Position numbers and translations under genes: made by a program
Notes under the pieces: model-generated
What the model saw: the letters and a program-made list of their open reading frames with translations, nothing else
Databases searched by the model: none
Told to the model about the DNA's origin: nothing
Source of the DNA: Planctomycetales bacterium
Lineage (GTDB): Bacteria; Planctomycetota; Planctomycetia; Pirellulales; Pirellulaceae
Direction: 5' to 3'
DNA: 41,644 bases
Assembly: GCA_020426925.1 (NCBI GenBank)
Contig: JAGQPC010000002.1
Coordinates: 1 to 41,644, forward strand
In this document: piece after piece, positions 25,754 to 34,520 of the stretch
Layout: every line of letters begins with the position of its first letter
Numbering within the stretch: position 1 is the first letter of the stretch

Positions 25754-26028
25754 GAAGACGTGTGCAAAAAACTGTTGGTGACAAAGAACGACGCTGAAGT
25801 CTAGCACAAAGACCGTTTTTTGAAAAAGTGATCATCTCGCGGATTACGCGTTCTTCAGCTTGTCGAGACCAATTCTAGGTAGACGCGGCTAGCTGACGAG
25901 CTTGTGATACGATTCTACCGCCGATTGCGTTTATGATAGCTACTTCGCAAAATACTCGCCTCAGACACTTAGGCTGGTTGGTGCGGCGACTGGTTGTCCG
26001 CTTTTCCTCGCAGACGTATGAAACACAA

Positions 26029-26859
26029 ATGATTGACGCTCATCAACACTTTTGGAAGCTCGGCCAGTTCGATTACGGTTGGCTGGAGACGGAGGCGCAT
26101 ACGCCAATCCGACGTGACTTTCTGCCAGCTGATTTGGAGCCTTTACTTGACGAAGCGGGAATCGCAAAGTCGGTGATTGTGCAAACCCAGCACGACCTTG
26201 GAGAAAACGATTGGGCTTTGCAGCTGGCGGACGGGAACGACAGAATCGCAGGAGTTGTCGGTTGGGTCGATCTGGCCAGCGACGATTGTGAATCTCAAAT
26301 CGAATCCTACAAAGACCGCGACAAGTTCGTTGGCATCCGCCACATCACTCAAGATGAGCCTGATGATGACTTCATCATTCGCCCGGACGTAATTCGCGGG
26401 TTGAGGGTTCTAGAAAAGTACAATGTCCCCTTTGATTTGTTGTTTTATGTGAAGCATTTGCATCACGCGAGGCAGTTGGCTGAGATCTTGCCAAAGTTGC
26501 CGATGGTGATTGATCACATTTCCAAGCCGGAGATTAAAGCAGGCAACATCGACAATTGGAAAGGCAATCTGCAAGCGGCTGCGAAGTTTCCTAACGTGTA
26601 CTGCAAGCTATCCGGAATGATTACTGAAGCAGATTGGCAAAATTGGACTCCGCAAGATCTGAAGCCGTACGTCGATATCGCACTGGAGGCGTTCGGTCCG
26701 TCACGGTGCATGTTCGGTTCTGACTGGCCGGTTTGCACCTTGGCTGGCAGCTATCAGCAGGTCTACGACGCGTTGTGCGAAGTTCTCGGACCGATCAGCG
26801 ACGACGAGCGCTCGCAGATCTTTGGCAGAACTGCGATGAGTTTTTACGGGCTTGGGTAG
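26029..26859 (+). CDS. Amidohydrolase-2 family hydrolase (L-fuconolactonase-like)
   Basis: 276 residues from ATG 26029, where the conserved MIDAHQHFW begins; an in-frame start at 25933 would add 32 residues of non-family sequence. The TIM-barrel metal hydrolase motifs are present: HxH at His5/His7, VIDHISKP with the third His (about 161), KLSG near 195 and the late Asp in MFGSDWPV (about 236). Family members hydrolyse lactones such as L-fucono-1,5-lactone or 2-pyrone-4,6-dicarboxylate; the N-terminal HQHFW and central KLSG are common in the lactonase branch. Planctomycetes often use fucose-rich algal sugars, which fits. There are no sugar-pathway neighbours here. The stop is overlapped by 16 bases by the convergent next gene. 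Confidence 0.85.
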   Translation: MIDAHQHFWKLGQFDYGWLETEAHTPIRRDFLPADLEPLLDEAGIAKSVIVQTQHDLGENDWALQLADGNDRIAGVVGWVDLASDDCESQIESYKDRDKFVGIRHITQDEPDDDFIIRPDVIRGLRVLEKYNVPFDLLFYVKHLHHARQLAEILPKLPMVIDHISKPEIKAGNIDNWKGNLQAAAKFPNVYCKLSGMITEADWQNWTPQDLKPYVDIALEAFGPSRCMFGSDWPVCTLAGSYQQVYDALCEVLGPISDDERSQIFGRTAMSFYGLG

Positions 26860-27113
26860 GACAACAGCGCGACCAATGTGTTGCGGTAGTCCTGCAACGT
26901 CGGTAGCGGGTTGTCTCGATAGTACATTCGGCGAACGGTGTTGCCGTAGAAGTGAAGAGGCCGGTACGGCCGCAGCAGAATATCCGTGTTCTTGATTTGC
27001 GTCCTCAGCGGCTCCGGCGCGACTACAATCGGTAGCCAGCCCGGTTCTGCTGCAGCGGTTGTGGGAATGAGCAAAAGAACTGCCAACGTTAGGACAACAA
27101 CGAGCTTCCGCAT
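26844..27113 (-). CDS. Small secreted hypothetical protein
   Basis: 89 residues from ATG 27113 (MRKLVVVLTLAVLLLIP), which opens a clean signal peptide cleaved near TAAAEP. The mature part of about 65 residues is rich in Pro, Arg and Tyr (LRPYRPLHFYGNTVRRMYYR). An in-frame ATG 18 bases upstream is also possible. It converges on the amidohydrolase and overlaps it by 16 bases. No domain is recognised; by style it resembles short secreted proteins of planctomycetes. Function unknown. Confidence 0.65.
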   Translation of the reverse strand: MRKLVVVLTLAVLLLIPTTAAAEPGWLPIVVAPEPLRTQIKNTDILLRPYRPLHFYGNTVRRMYYRDNPLPTLQDYRNTLVALLSYPSP

Positions 27114-27263
27114 TGTAGTTTCCAGTTGCAATTGGTAGACGTGCTGGTTCGTTTTGTAAGCAGAGTTTCAAAAACGTAACTTGCGTTTTGGTTGTTCAGC
27201 TCCTTCATTCCGATTTTAAGAATTACGCCGATTTTCCGGGGATCGTTAGACCTCGATGGCAAC

Positions 27264-27299
27264 AAAAAAACGCTCGCAAAGCGTTTGCCTTGCGAGCGT
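27264..27299 (-). terminator. Rho-independent terminator of the BBP7 gene
   Basis: On the minus strand a 10-bp perfect stem (27290-27299 with 27270-27279, ACGCTCGCAA) closes a ten-base loop and is followed by seven T (the A-run 27264-27270 on plus). It lies 30 bases after the BBP7 stop, so it ends that transcript. Confidence 0.85.
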
Positions 27300-27328
27300 C
27301 GCGGTTCTGAGCCGTTATCTGCAATTAC

Positions 27329-28897
27329 TTACCAGACATGCTCAACTCCAAAGAATGCTCCGTGAAGAACTAAGGAATCGTCTGAGTGAATTCGTTGAAC
27401 GGTGTTCGGCATGTAGAATTCTCGATCGCGGGGAATTTGTTTCGATGAGTTTGCAATTCCACTAGCTGCCGTTAACCGGTAGCCGCCCGTTAATCGCCAG
27501 CTGCAGCCGACGTTGTAGGCAACTCCTAACGAGATGTCGCCCAAGAACGCGAGGTCGTCGTCGGTGCTTCGATAGTTGTAGTCAGCTAACGTGGCCGAAT
27601 CGTAAGCGTAGCCGTTTCCGCCGATAATTCGTTGGCGATGGGTGATATGGTTGTTGTAAACGCCGAAGTTGGCTCCACCGATAATGGCAGTCTTACAGCC
27701 GAGCTGGTAATTCATGCGGTCACCGAACTGGAAGCCTACCAAGTGGTTGTTGACGTCAACGCTGTAGTGCAGTTCGTTGGCAGGGTCATCGCCAAACATG
27801 GTGTTGACATAGTCTGTGGAGAAGCTAAATCCGTCGTTGTATTTGAAGTACCGCACGCCAGCTAAGAACGAGTGGCTGAACTTACCGCACGTTGCGAAGC
27901 GAGCGTTTACGAAGTTGATTTCAGCGTTGTGAACTTCATAGCTGCGGCGCAGTCGATGGGCGACCGCAGTTCGCGTCGCGTCGCCAAACATTTGGCTGAC
28001 AGGAACGACTCCTGTCCCAGGATCGTAAACCAGTCGGTTGAAACCGAGACCTGTCCGCAGATCACCGACGTAACCTGATGGCTGCTGGACTTGGCAGTCG
28101 TGAATATCTGGATAGAGACCCCAGTAGATACCTTCGACAGACCAGTTGTTGCAGAAGCATTTGCCGATGCGAGTTTCAAAACCACCGAAGTAGTCGTCTT
28201 GGCCATCGTCTGTTCTTAACGTTGGCATGTTCGGGAAAGCCGAATCGTAGCTGAGCGTCACGCCGTAGTCGTCTGATCGAGTCATGATCAGGCCGTAGAT
28301 GCCGCCGTACCAATTGCCGCTGCAACCAGTATCGCAATCGCCACACATTCCGTCCGTGCAGCTTTGATCGCCGCAGTTTCCGCCGCCAAATACGCCTCGT
28401 CCAAGGCCGCTGCCGCCACCAAACAGCTTTCCGCTACCTGCGCCGAAGCAGTTTCCAAGATTGCAGTTAGAGCTCAAGCTGCCGTAGTTGACATATGAAC
28501 CAGTGTCGACATAGCCCGAATTGCAACCGCCGCTGAATCCGTATCCGTCGCCAGCGTGACCCTGCGTCGTGCCGTAGGTTGCTCCGCCGTTTACTGCTTC
28601 TGCTACGGTTGGAGTCGAGTGACTTGGGCTCGTGCCAATTACCTGTTGGTCCGGAGCGTCAGCCTTTATGTCACTGGGGCTTGGAAGAGGGTCATTTACT
28701 TCGGAGCCTCGCGCGTCTTGAAGGTTCATCCGAAATGCGGTTCTGGCCGATTGATATCTGCTGCCAGGCGCAACATTGCGATAGTTGGCTCGATACTGCT
28801 GATAAGCAGAATTGGGCTGAGCGTTGTAGCTTTGCCCAAACGAAGTACCCACGAGCATGCCCAGCGACAATGCGATGCCGCTAAATGCGAGTTTCAT
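27329..28897 (-). CDS. BBP7-family outer-membrane beta-barrel protein
   Basis: 522 residues from ATG 28897, with GGAG at a good distance upstream. A signal peptide covers residues 1-21 (LALS-type; MKLAFSGIALSLGMLVGTSFG). A Gln/Asn/Tyr-rich and then Gly/Cys-rich region follows (about 115-195), including CNLGNCFG, GGGNCGDQSC and CGDCDTGC. The remaining 330 residues alternate aromatic strands (WYGGIYGLIMTRSDDYGVT through the final FFGVEHVW) and match the planctomycete BBP7 barrel. The family is confined mainly to Planctomycetes and its role is not defined, probably cell-surface structure or transport. The terminal Trp/Phe is usual for a barrel inserted by BAM. A terminator follows directly, so it is monocistronic. 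Confidence 0.88.
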   Translation of the reverse strand: MKLAFSGIALSLGMLVGTSFGQSYNAQPNSAYQQYRANYRNVAPGSRYQSARTAFRMNLQDARGSEVNDPLPSPSDIKADAPDQQVIGTSPSHSTPTVAEAVNGGATYGTTQGHAGDGYGFSGGCNSGYVDTGSYVNYGSLSSNCNLGNCFGAGSGKLFGGGSGLGRGVFGGGNCGDQSCTDGMCGDCDTGCSGNWYGGIYGLIMTRSDDYGVTLSYDSAFPNMPTLRTDDGQDDYFGGFETRIGKCFCNNWSVEGIYWGLYPDIHDCQVQQPSGYVGDLRTGLGFNRLVYDPGTGVVPVSQMFGDATRTAVAHRLRRSYEVHNAEINFVNARFATCGKFSHSFLAGVRYFKYNDGFSFSTDYVNTMFGDDPANELHYSVDVNNHLVGFQFGDRMNYQLGCKTAIIGGANFGVYNNHITHRQRIIGGNGYAYDSATLADYNYRSTDDDLAFLGDISLGVAYNVGCSWRLTGGYRLTAASGIANSSKQIPRDREFYMPNTVQRIHSDDSLVLHGAFFGVEHVW

Positions 28898-29268
28898 GAA
28901 TTGTGTCTCCTTACTGATTGGAGTCTTTGCAACACCGACTCATTGGAGTTGCTCACCCGTAAACCTATCTAAAGGCATTTGCAGTGATGGACTCCGTCCC
29001 AAAGCAAACACACACGTGACGGCGGTGGTTCCTCCTTGCCGCCAACATCCACATCGACTAGCAGTGCTTGCTTGACCTACTAGAAAAGAGCAATTCGAAG
29101 AACAACCGGAGATCGGATGTGAGTGAAATCCGCATCGGAGGTGCAATCGGACTAAAGACGATTGCTTGTGTTCGTTGCGGAAACTTTGCGGGCGCTACGT
29201 CAAAAGCACAAACTGGTTGCCACCATGATTGCCCGAAGAGTTTGCCAACATGTGCGCGTTGGCAGCGA
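28898..29268. other. Intergenic region upstream of the BBP7 gene, no gene supported
   Basis: 371 bases lie between the ParA-like and BBP7 genes, both on the minus strand, and should contain the BBP7 promoter and a long 5' leader. A 5-bp hairpin (29021-29025 with 29039-29043) has AAGGAGG in its loop on the minus strand but no start codon follows in reach. Nothing else recognisable was seen. Confidence 0.4.
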
Positions 29269-30105
29269 TCAGGTAGCAGATAAATGAGCTGCTGAATTTG
29301 ATAAGCGTGAACGAATCGATGCGGGTACCAAGACTTCGTCCGCTAAGCTTCGGTAGTCTTCGGCCCCGTTCGAATGCGGAGCATAATCAAAAATCGACTG
29401 GCCGAAACTCGGGGCTTCAGCGAGACGAATGTTTCGGCGAATGCAGGTTTCGAAAACCTCGGCGCCGTACCACGGGCAGCGATCATCTTCGACCGCCTGC
29501 AAAAACGAGTTGACGTCTTCGCGGATTTCGGCCGCCAGCCGCGTCGCGCGGTCATACATGCAGAAAATAACTCCCGTCAATCGAAGTCCACGGTTAAGAC
29601 GACGTGCAACAACTTCGATGGTCTCCAGCAGTTTGCTCAGGCCATGCAGCGCCAAAAAGTGAGGCTGCAACGGAAGGAAAACTTCGCGCACCGTTACAAG
29701 TGCGTTCAGCGTCAGAACTCCCAGCGACGGAGGACAGTCAACCAGCAGAAAGTCAAACTCTCCATCGTCCTCCGCGAGTTTGTCTCGCAGGATCACTTCG
29801 CGACCGACTTCGTCCGCCAATTCCATTTCCGCAGCCGCCAAGTCGATGTGCGACGGAACGACGTGCAGGTTTTCCGCGACTTGCTTTCGTACATCGGCAA
29901 TGTGAGCGTTTCCGGCGAGTACATCGTAGATGGATGTTCCGCCTGCGTCCGGATCGATTCCAAGATGAAGCGTCGCGTGTGCTTGAGGGTCGAAATCGAC
30001 CAAGCAAACTCGCTTTCCAGAACGAGCCAAAGCTGCGGCAAGGTTCACCGTCGTGGTTGTCTTGCCAACGCCACCTTTTTGATTGATCACGGCTATCGAT
30101 CGCAT
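29269..30105 (-). CDS. ParA/Soj-like partition ATPase
   Basis: 278 residues from ATG 30105, with a perfect AAGGAGGT six bases upstream (30112-30119 on plus). The deviant Walker A is KGGVGKTTTT (residues 10-19), then VDFDPQAHATLHLG (switch/Walker A') and FLLVDCPPSLG (Walker B) at about 120-130. The C-terminal EAPSFGQSIFDYAP is typical of ParA/Soj. These ATPases bind DNA as ATP dimers and move chromosome origins or other cargo with a ParB partner. No parB gene or parS site was seen in the window, so the partner lies elsewhere or the protein moves another cargo. It is upstream of no co-transcribed gene, and 124 bases downstream of a one-TM hypothetical. Confidence 0.92.
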   Translation of the reverse strand: MRSIAVINQKGGVGKTTTTVNLAAALARSGKRVCLVDFDPQAHATLHLGIDPDAGGTSIYDVLAGNAHIADVRKQVAENLHVVPSHIDLAAAEMELADEVGREVILRDKLAEDDGEFDFLLVDCPPSLGVLTLNALVTVREVFLPLQPHFLALHGLSKLLETIEVVARRLNRGLRLTGVIFCMYDRATRLAAEIREDVNSFLQAVEDDRCPWYGAEVFETCIRRNIRLAEAPSFGQSIFDYAPHSNGAEDYRSLADEVLVPASIRSRLSNSAAHLSAT

Positions 30106-30111
30106 TCACGG

Positions 30112-30119
30112 ACCTCCTT
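30112..30119 (-). promoter_or_regulatory. Strong ribosome binding site of the parA-like gene
   Basis: AAGGAGGT on the minus strand is a perfect complement to the 16S 3' end, six bases before ATG 30105. It fixes the start and suggests high translation. Confidence 0.7.
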
Positions 30120-30229
30120 ATCCGCATGTGAAGCGTGTTGAGCGAACGCGGATTATAGCGACCAGCCGTCGCTAGCACCTATACGTTCTGAGCAAGTGAT
30201 TTTTGCGCGAAACATTTTTTGAAACTGTT

Positions 30230-30793
30230 TCACAGGTTGCGATTCGGGATTTCTGATCGAAATGTGTGCAATCCCTCGGCAAGCTTTTCTCCTATGGAAA
30301 CCGAATTACCGTTGTCCAGGCAAAGACATTTCTTGGACGAAATGTCGAAGAGCACGGTACACGACGCGTCGTCTTTCCCGATAAAACGCATCGCGAATTC
30401 CCAATCATTTCCATCTGGAGGCGTGTCCCAATCGAAGCTGACGTCCGATATCAACGCGGCGCGAGCGTGAATCAGCCCTCGTTGGTCGGTCACGTCCAGC
30501 GGCGGCGAGAACTTTAGATTTGTTGTCGTTGGCGGCTCGCTGGGCGAGTGCTCAACTTCCAGCCACTCCACTTTTTGGGCCGTCCGGATCAGCGACGCAT
30601 TTGTGCCTCCGAAAAAACCGAGTGTCCGATGGCTTTGCTGTTTTCGGAAATTCCATGCAAAAACCGAAGCTGCGACAGCAACCGCAACGATCCCGATCAC
30701 CAGCAGTTTTCCGCCGGTCCCGGCTGCTTTTCCCGCTGGTTTTTCAGAGCCCCGCGACGGACTGGCGGATTGTCCTTGAGCCTCCCGATCCAC
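30230..30793 (-). CDS. Single-pass membrane protein of unknown function
   Basis: 187 residues from GTG 30793, preceded by GGGAGG at five bases; the nearby ATG is in another frame. A Ser/Gly-rich cytoplasmic head of about 28 residues is followed by one TM helix (about 29-47, LLVIGIVAVAVAASVFAW) and an extracytoplasmic domain with no recognised family: FGGTNASLIRTAQ, KFSPPLDVTDQRGLIHARAA, FDWDTPPDGNDWEFAMRF. The strand-rich tail ending in CTVLFDISSKK could be a beta-sandwich. It lies 124 bases upstream of the ParA-like gene on the same strand and is divergent from the 74-residue gene. Function unknown. Confidence 0.65.
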   Translation of the reverse strand: MDREAQGQSASPSRGSEKPAGKAAGTGGKLLVIGIVAVAVAASVFAWNFRKQQSHRTLGFFGGTNASLIRTAQKVEWLEVEHSPSEPPTTTNLKFSPPLDVTDQRGLIHARAALISDVSFDWDTPPDGNDWEFAMRFIGKDDASCTVLFDISSKKCLCLDNGNSVSIGEKLAEGLHTFRSEIPNRNL

Positions 30794-30930
30794 AGTTTCC
30801 TCCCATGTTCTCCGTGTGTTCGACCGTTGTATACTAGTCGACTTGCGAAAGCTATCGTCGCTGGCTGTTTTCCGCGGCGATCAAGAACCTACTTTATCGA
30901 CTGACATAGCTATTTAGGAATGTTACCGAG

Positions 30931-31155
30931 ATGGCGGATAAGTTTGATCCCTACCGAGAAGCGCTTGTCATGGAAACCTCCACGGTGTGGCCTGATGAGT
31001 ATGATCACCTCGGTGTCGAAGAAAAGCAGCAGATCGCGGATGCGTTGCATGCGGACCCTGAAAACGCGACCGTTCTGGATTACGTACGCGTGCACACGGG
31101 ATTTTGTCGCCAAATCACGGTCACCGAAGATGATGTCGAACGGGTTACGGCTTAG
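30931..31155 (+). CDS. Small conserved-looking hypothetical protein ahead of aroB
   Basis: 74 residues, acidic, no signal peptide or TM segment: starts MADKFDPYREALVMETSTVW and contains LGVEEKQQIADALHADPENA. It looks like a compact helical protein. A TATACT box at 30830-30835 could be its -10, though no convincing -35 matches. It lies 51 bases before aroB, so the two are probably co-transcribed. From memory similar short proteins precede aroB in related planctomycetes, but this was not checked. Function unknown. Confidence 0.6.
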   Translation: MADKFDPYREALVMETSTVWPDEYDHLGVEEKQQIADALHADPENATVLDYVRVHTGFCRQITVTEDDVERVTA

Positions 31156-31206
31156 GCAAATCGCTCGAAACGAATCAAATTTGCAGCAATCTAGAGAGTC
31201 GCCACT

Positions 31207-32301
31207 TTGAATGTTCCGCTGCGAACTGTTCGCGTCAATTTGGAGTCTCGCAGCTACGATATCGAAATCGGTAGCGGTTTGCTCGATGCTATCGGACAGC
31301 GAGTAAGACAGATTCGCGAAGTGACGCACGCCGTCATTATTTCTGATTCGAATCTGAAAGAATACGCGAAACAGGTGGAACACAGTTTTTCCACCGCCGA
31401 AGTGCGTTGCAGCCGTTTCGAAGTCCCGGCCGGCGAACGGAGTAAGTCGGTCGACCAAGCCAGTGCTCTTTGGGATCAACTTCTGAAAGCCGGGACTGAT
31501 CGGAAGTCGATCGTCGTCGCGGTCGGTGGCGGCGTCGTCGGAGATCTGGCCGGGTTCATCGCGGCGAGTTTTACTCGCGGGCTCGATTTCGTTCAGGTTC
31601 CAACGAGTTTGCTGGCGCATGTCGACAGTAGCGTAGGCGGCAAAGTCGGAATTAATCTGGCCGGTGCGAAAAACATGGTGGGCCATTTTTGGCAGCCGAT
31701 CCACGTTGCAATCGACATGTGCGTTTTAGAAACGCTGCCCGAGCGAGACTATCGCAGTGGACTTGCCGAAGTTGTGAAGTACGGCGTTATTCTCGATGCG
31801 GATTTTTTTCGATTTCTCGAGAACAACGTTGCTAAGATCAAAGAGCGAGATCCCGAAACGCTGGCCGAAATCATTCGCCAAAGCTGCCGCTTGAAGGCTT
31901 ATGTCGTCGAAAACGATGAACGTGAAACGACGGGTTTGCGAGCCATCCTGAACTACGGCCACACTTTCGCGCACGCGTTCGAGACGGTTTGCGGATACGG
32001 CGAACTGATGCATGGCGAAGCTGTTTCCATCGGGATGCTTTGTGCGTCGCGGCTGGCTGAATCGATGGGTCGAATTTCGGCCGAGGATACCAAACGGCAG
32101 ACCGACTTGTTGGCCTCGCTCGGTTTGCCAATCGACGTTCCGCCTTCGGGTCATGATCAATTGATCGCCGCGATGCAAAAGGACAAAAAGGTAGAGCACG
32201 GACGCCTGAGATTTATTTTGCCCACGAAGATCGGGCACGTGGAGTTAGTGTCGGACGTGGAAGAAAACCTTGTCCGCGCGGCAATGAAGCATGATGATTA
32301 G
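31207..32301 (+). CDS. aroB: 3-dehydroquinate synthase
   Basis: 364 residues from TTG 31207; no better in-frame start lies upstream and an ATG four bases later is out of frame. It carries out step two of the shikimate pathway, turning DAHP into 3-dehydroquinate with NAD and a divalent metal. Motifs: GGGVVGDLAGFIAASFTRG (NAD/substrate), PTSLLAHVDSSVGGKVGIN, AGAKNMVGHFWQP, then metal ligands in LAEVVKYG (Glu), LNYGHTFAHAFE (His) and MHGEAVSIGM (His). Length is normal. It follows the 74-residue gene by 51 bases and precedes dprA by 65. Aromatic amino-acid synthesis depends on it. Confidence 0.96.
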   Translation: MNVPLRTVRVNLESRSYDIEIGSGLLDAIGQRVRQIREVTHAVIISDSNLKEYAKQVEHSFSTAEVRCSRFEVPAGERSKSVDQASALWDQLLKAGTDRKSIVVAVGGGVVGDLAGFIAASFTRGLDFVQVPTSLLAHVDSSVGGKVGINLAGAKNMVGHFWQPIHVAIDMCVLETLPERDYRSGLAEVVKYGVILDADFFRFLENNVAKIKERDPETLAEIIRQSCRLKAYVVENDERETTGLRAILNYGHTFAHAFETVCGYGELMHGEAVSIGMLCASRLAESMGRISAEDTKRQTDLLASLGLPIDVPPSGHDQLIAAMQKDKKVEHGRLRFILPTKIGHVELVSDVEENLVRAAMKHDD

Positions 32302-32366
32302 CAAAAGATCTTAGCAGGCACACTCCGTGGGCCGTAACCGCATTTTCTGCCTTCGGCGCATTTACC

Positions 32367-33554
32367 ATGACCACGCCGGATCCTACAACTCACGAGTTCA
32401 GCGCCGAACCGCAGAACGAATCGGATTCTGTCGCTGCCGAAGATACGCAGGTTTCTGGCGCAGAGATGATCGCGGCGGTTCAACTGTCGATGGTTTCCGG
32501 CATTGGTCCTCTGACACAACGCAGCTTGTTGGAACGGTTCGGTACTGCCTTGGCAGTTTTGAAGGCCCCGCCTAGTGAATTGCGATTGGTTCAAGGCGTG
32601 GGGCCGCAGCTTTCTCGTGCTATCTCGACAGCGCGACGCAGCGATGTAATCGAAGAAATCAAACGGTGTCAGGCTAACAACATTCGCATCGTTCATCAGC
32701 AGGCGAGCGACTATCCCAGAATGCTCCGCGAGATTCACGATCCTCCGGGAGTCATCTACGTTCGTGGCGAAATGCGACCTCAGGACCAATTGGCCATCGC
32801 CGTTGTCGGAACTCGGCATGCGACCAACTACGGCCGACAGCAAGCAGAACGTCTGAGCGCGTCGCTTGCTCGCGCCGGTCTAACGATCGTTAGTGGATTG
32901 GCTCGTGGCATCGACGCGGCGGCTCATCAAGGAGCTCTGTCGGCTGGCGGTCGAACGATCGCCGTCCTCGCGAGCGGAGTACTAAACATTTATCCGCCGG
33001 AGCATCAGGAGCTTGCGGAAAGCATCGTGCAAAACGGAGCTTTAATGAGCGAAACTTCGACGCTCAGTAAGCCACGCCCCGGTTCGTTTCCTCGCCGCAA
33101 TCGGTTAATCACCGGAATGAGCCTGGGAGTCATCGTAGTCGAAGCGGCGCCTCGATCAGGAGCGTTGCTAACTGCGATGCACGCAACAGAGCAAGGCCGA
33201 GAAGTGTTTGCAGTTCCTGGTCGCGTCGACAGCCGACTCTCGCGAGGATGCAATCGGTTAATACGCGATGGAGCAAAACTAGTCGAATCGGCCGAAGATG
33301 TTTTGGAGGAACTCGGGCCATTGGTCGAAGCCGCGCCGCAAGAAGACGGTCGCGTCGTCCATCGTCCTGCCGAGTTGCAACTCAACGAACAGGAACGACT
33401 GGTTCTGGATGCGATTGATACAGACGCAACCAACGTCGAAGCGATCGTCGTCGCGACACAGCTGCCTATCCACCGAGTGCTTTCCACGATCAGCGTTTTG
33501 GAAATGCGAAAACTCGTGCGACGACTCAGTGGCACAACCGTCTCGCGGATTTAG
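32367..33554 (+). CDS. dprA: DNA-processing protein A (Smf/DprA)
   Basis: 395 residues. An acidic N-terminal tail (about 1-30) precedes a helix-hairpin-helix-like region (SMVSGIGPLTQRSLLERFG, about 42-60). The DprA Rossmann domain (about 140-305) holds VVGTRHATNYGR, GLTIVSGLARGIDAAAHQGA, GVLNIYPPEHQEL, FPRRNRLITGMS and SGALLTAMHATEQGR. The C-terminal 60 residues match the DML1-like winged helix (AIVVATQLPIHRVLSTISVL). DprA loads RecA onto incoming single-stranded DNA during natural transformation and also aids other recombination. No other competence gene is nearby. The stop is 21 bases from the end of the convergent isomerase gene. Confidence 0.95.
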   Translation: MTTPDPTTHEFSAEPQNESDSVAAEDTQVSGAEMIAAVQLSMVSGIGPLTQRSLLERFGTALAVLKAPPSELRLVQGVGPQLSRAISTARRSDVIEEIKRCQANNIRIVHQQASDYPRMLREIHDPPGVIYVRGEMRPQDQLAIAVVGTRHATNYGRQQAERLSASLARAGLTIVSGLARGIDAAAHQGALSAGGRTIAVLASGVLNIYPPEHQELAESIVQNGALMSETSTLSKPRPGSFPRRNRLITGMSLGVIVVEAAPRSGALLTAMHATEQGREVFAVPGRVDSRLSRGCNRLIRDGAKLVESAEDVLEELGPLVEAAPQEDGRVVHRPAELQLNEQERLVLDAIDTDATNVEAIVVATQLPIHRVLSTISVLEMRKLVRRLSGTTVSRI

Positions 33555-33575
33555 CTTGGACGATATCGCAAGCGA

Positions 33576-34394
33576 CTACAGCGAGCTGACAACGCGTTTC
33601 ATGTATTCGATGCTTTCGGTCGCGATTTTTTCCACGCCTGGTTCGTAGTTGAACACTTCAACTGACACGTAGCCGTCGTAGTCGATTTCCTTCAGTGCAG
33701 CGAAGATTGGCGTGAAATCGACGTCGCCCATGCCGGGGCCAAGCAAGTTTGGATCGTTGGCGTGGAAATGTTGGATGTAATCTTTGCTGTCGCGGATGAT
33801 ATCGGGGATCGGTTTTGATTCTGTCGACATCGCCTTCACGTCCAAATGTAATCGCACATTGGGCGAATCGATCATTTTGGCAAGCTCGATTCCAGAATCG
33901 GCGGTTCGCAAAAAGTCTCCTTCGGCTGGACCGAGCGGTTCCAGTGCCAACGTCACTCCGAGCTCTTTCATCGTGGGTTCGGCGGCTCGGATGACATCGG
34001 CGGCGTACTCCATCGCATGAGCGTGATCGACGCCCGGAAGCAGATTGCGCTGCTGAGGTGAGCCGAGCACCATCGTGTCGCCGCATAAGTCCTTGCATAG
34101 GCGCGACAACTCGCAGAGGTAATCTGCTGTCTTCTTGCGAACGTCGGCATCCGGCGAAGTCAAGTAATAGCCTTCGGTTTTTGCGAGCAACCAATGGAGG
34201 CCAATCGATTCCAATTGAGCGTCTGCCAACTGCTGACGGATCTCGGCACGTTTGTCCTGTGATATTGAATAGGCGTCGGCTCCCATCGTGAATGGAGCAA
34301 ACTCGATCGCGCAATAACCGCATTGTTTGGCGAAAGCGAACGCTTTATCGAAGGGCCAATCTTGGAATGTTTCGTTGCAGATTGCGTATTTCAC
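33576..34394 (-). CDS. Sugar phosphate isomerase/epimerase-like TIM barrel
   Basis: 272 residues from GTG 34394. The xylose-isomerase-like TIM barrel (AP endonuclease 2 family) shows as FAKQCGYCAIEFAP near 22-35, IGLHWLLAKTEG (about 62-73), the metal-ligand Glu strand LGVTLALEPLG (about 146-156), VRLHLDVKAMS (about 178-188), HFHANDPNLLGPGMGDVDF and YVSVEVFNYEPGV (Glu near 251). Family members isomerise or epimerise sugars or act as inosose dehydratase; the exact substrate cannot be read off. Both flanks are housekeeping genes. The gene downstream of MscS on the same strand is 126 bases away and may be separate. Confidence 0.85.
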   Translation of the reverse strand: MKYAICNETFQDWPFDKAFAFAKQCGYCAIEFAPFTMGADAYSISQDKRAEIRQQLADAQLESIGLHWLLAKTEGYYLTSPDADVRKKTADYLCELSRLCKDLCGDTMVLGSPQQRNLLPGVDHAHAMEYAADVIRAAEPTMKELGVTLALEPLGPAEGDFLRTADSGIELAKMIDSPNVRLHLDVKAMSTESKPIPDIIRDSKDYIQHFHANDPNLLGPGMGDVDFTPIFAALKEIDYDGYVSVEVFNYEPGVEKIATESIEYMKRVVSSL

Positions 34395-34520
34395 GTTTCA
34401 ATTTCCCGACAAAAACGAACGGCTTTCCAGAGCATCCGTAACCGCGATCGAGCGATTAGCAGAACTTCATACGATTCGGAACGACATGATCGTAACACGA
34501 AGCCGCTCGATTTGAAGCCG

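Noticed and set aside
29021-29043. Hairpin with AAGGAGG in its loop upstream of the BBP7 gene
   Set aside because: Only five base pairs, far from the BBP7 start and no start codon in range; not enough to call a riboswitch.
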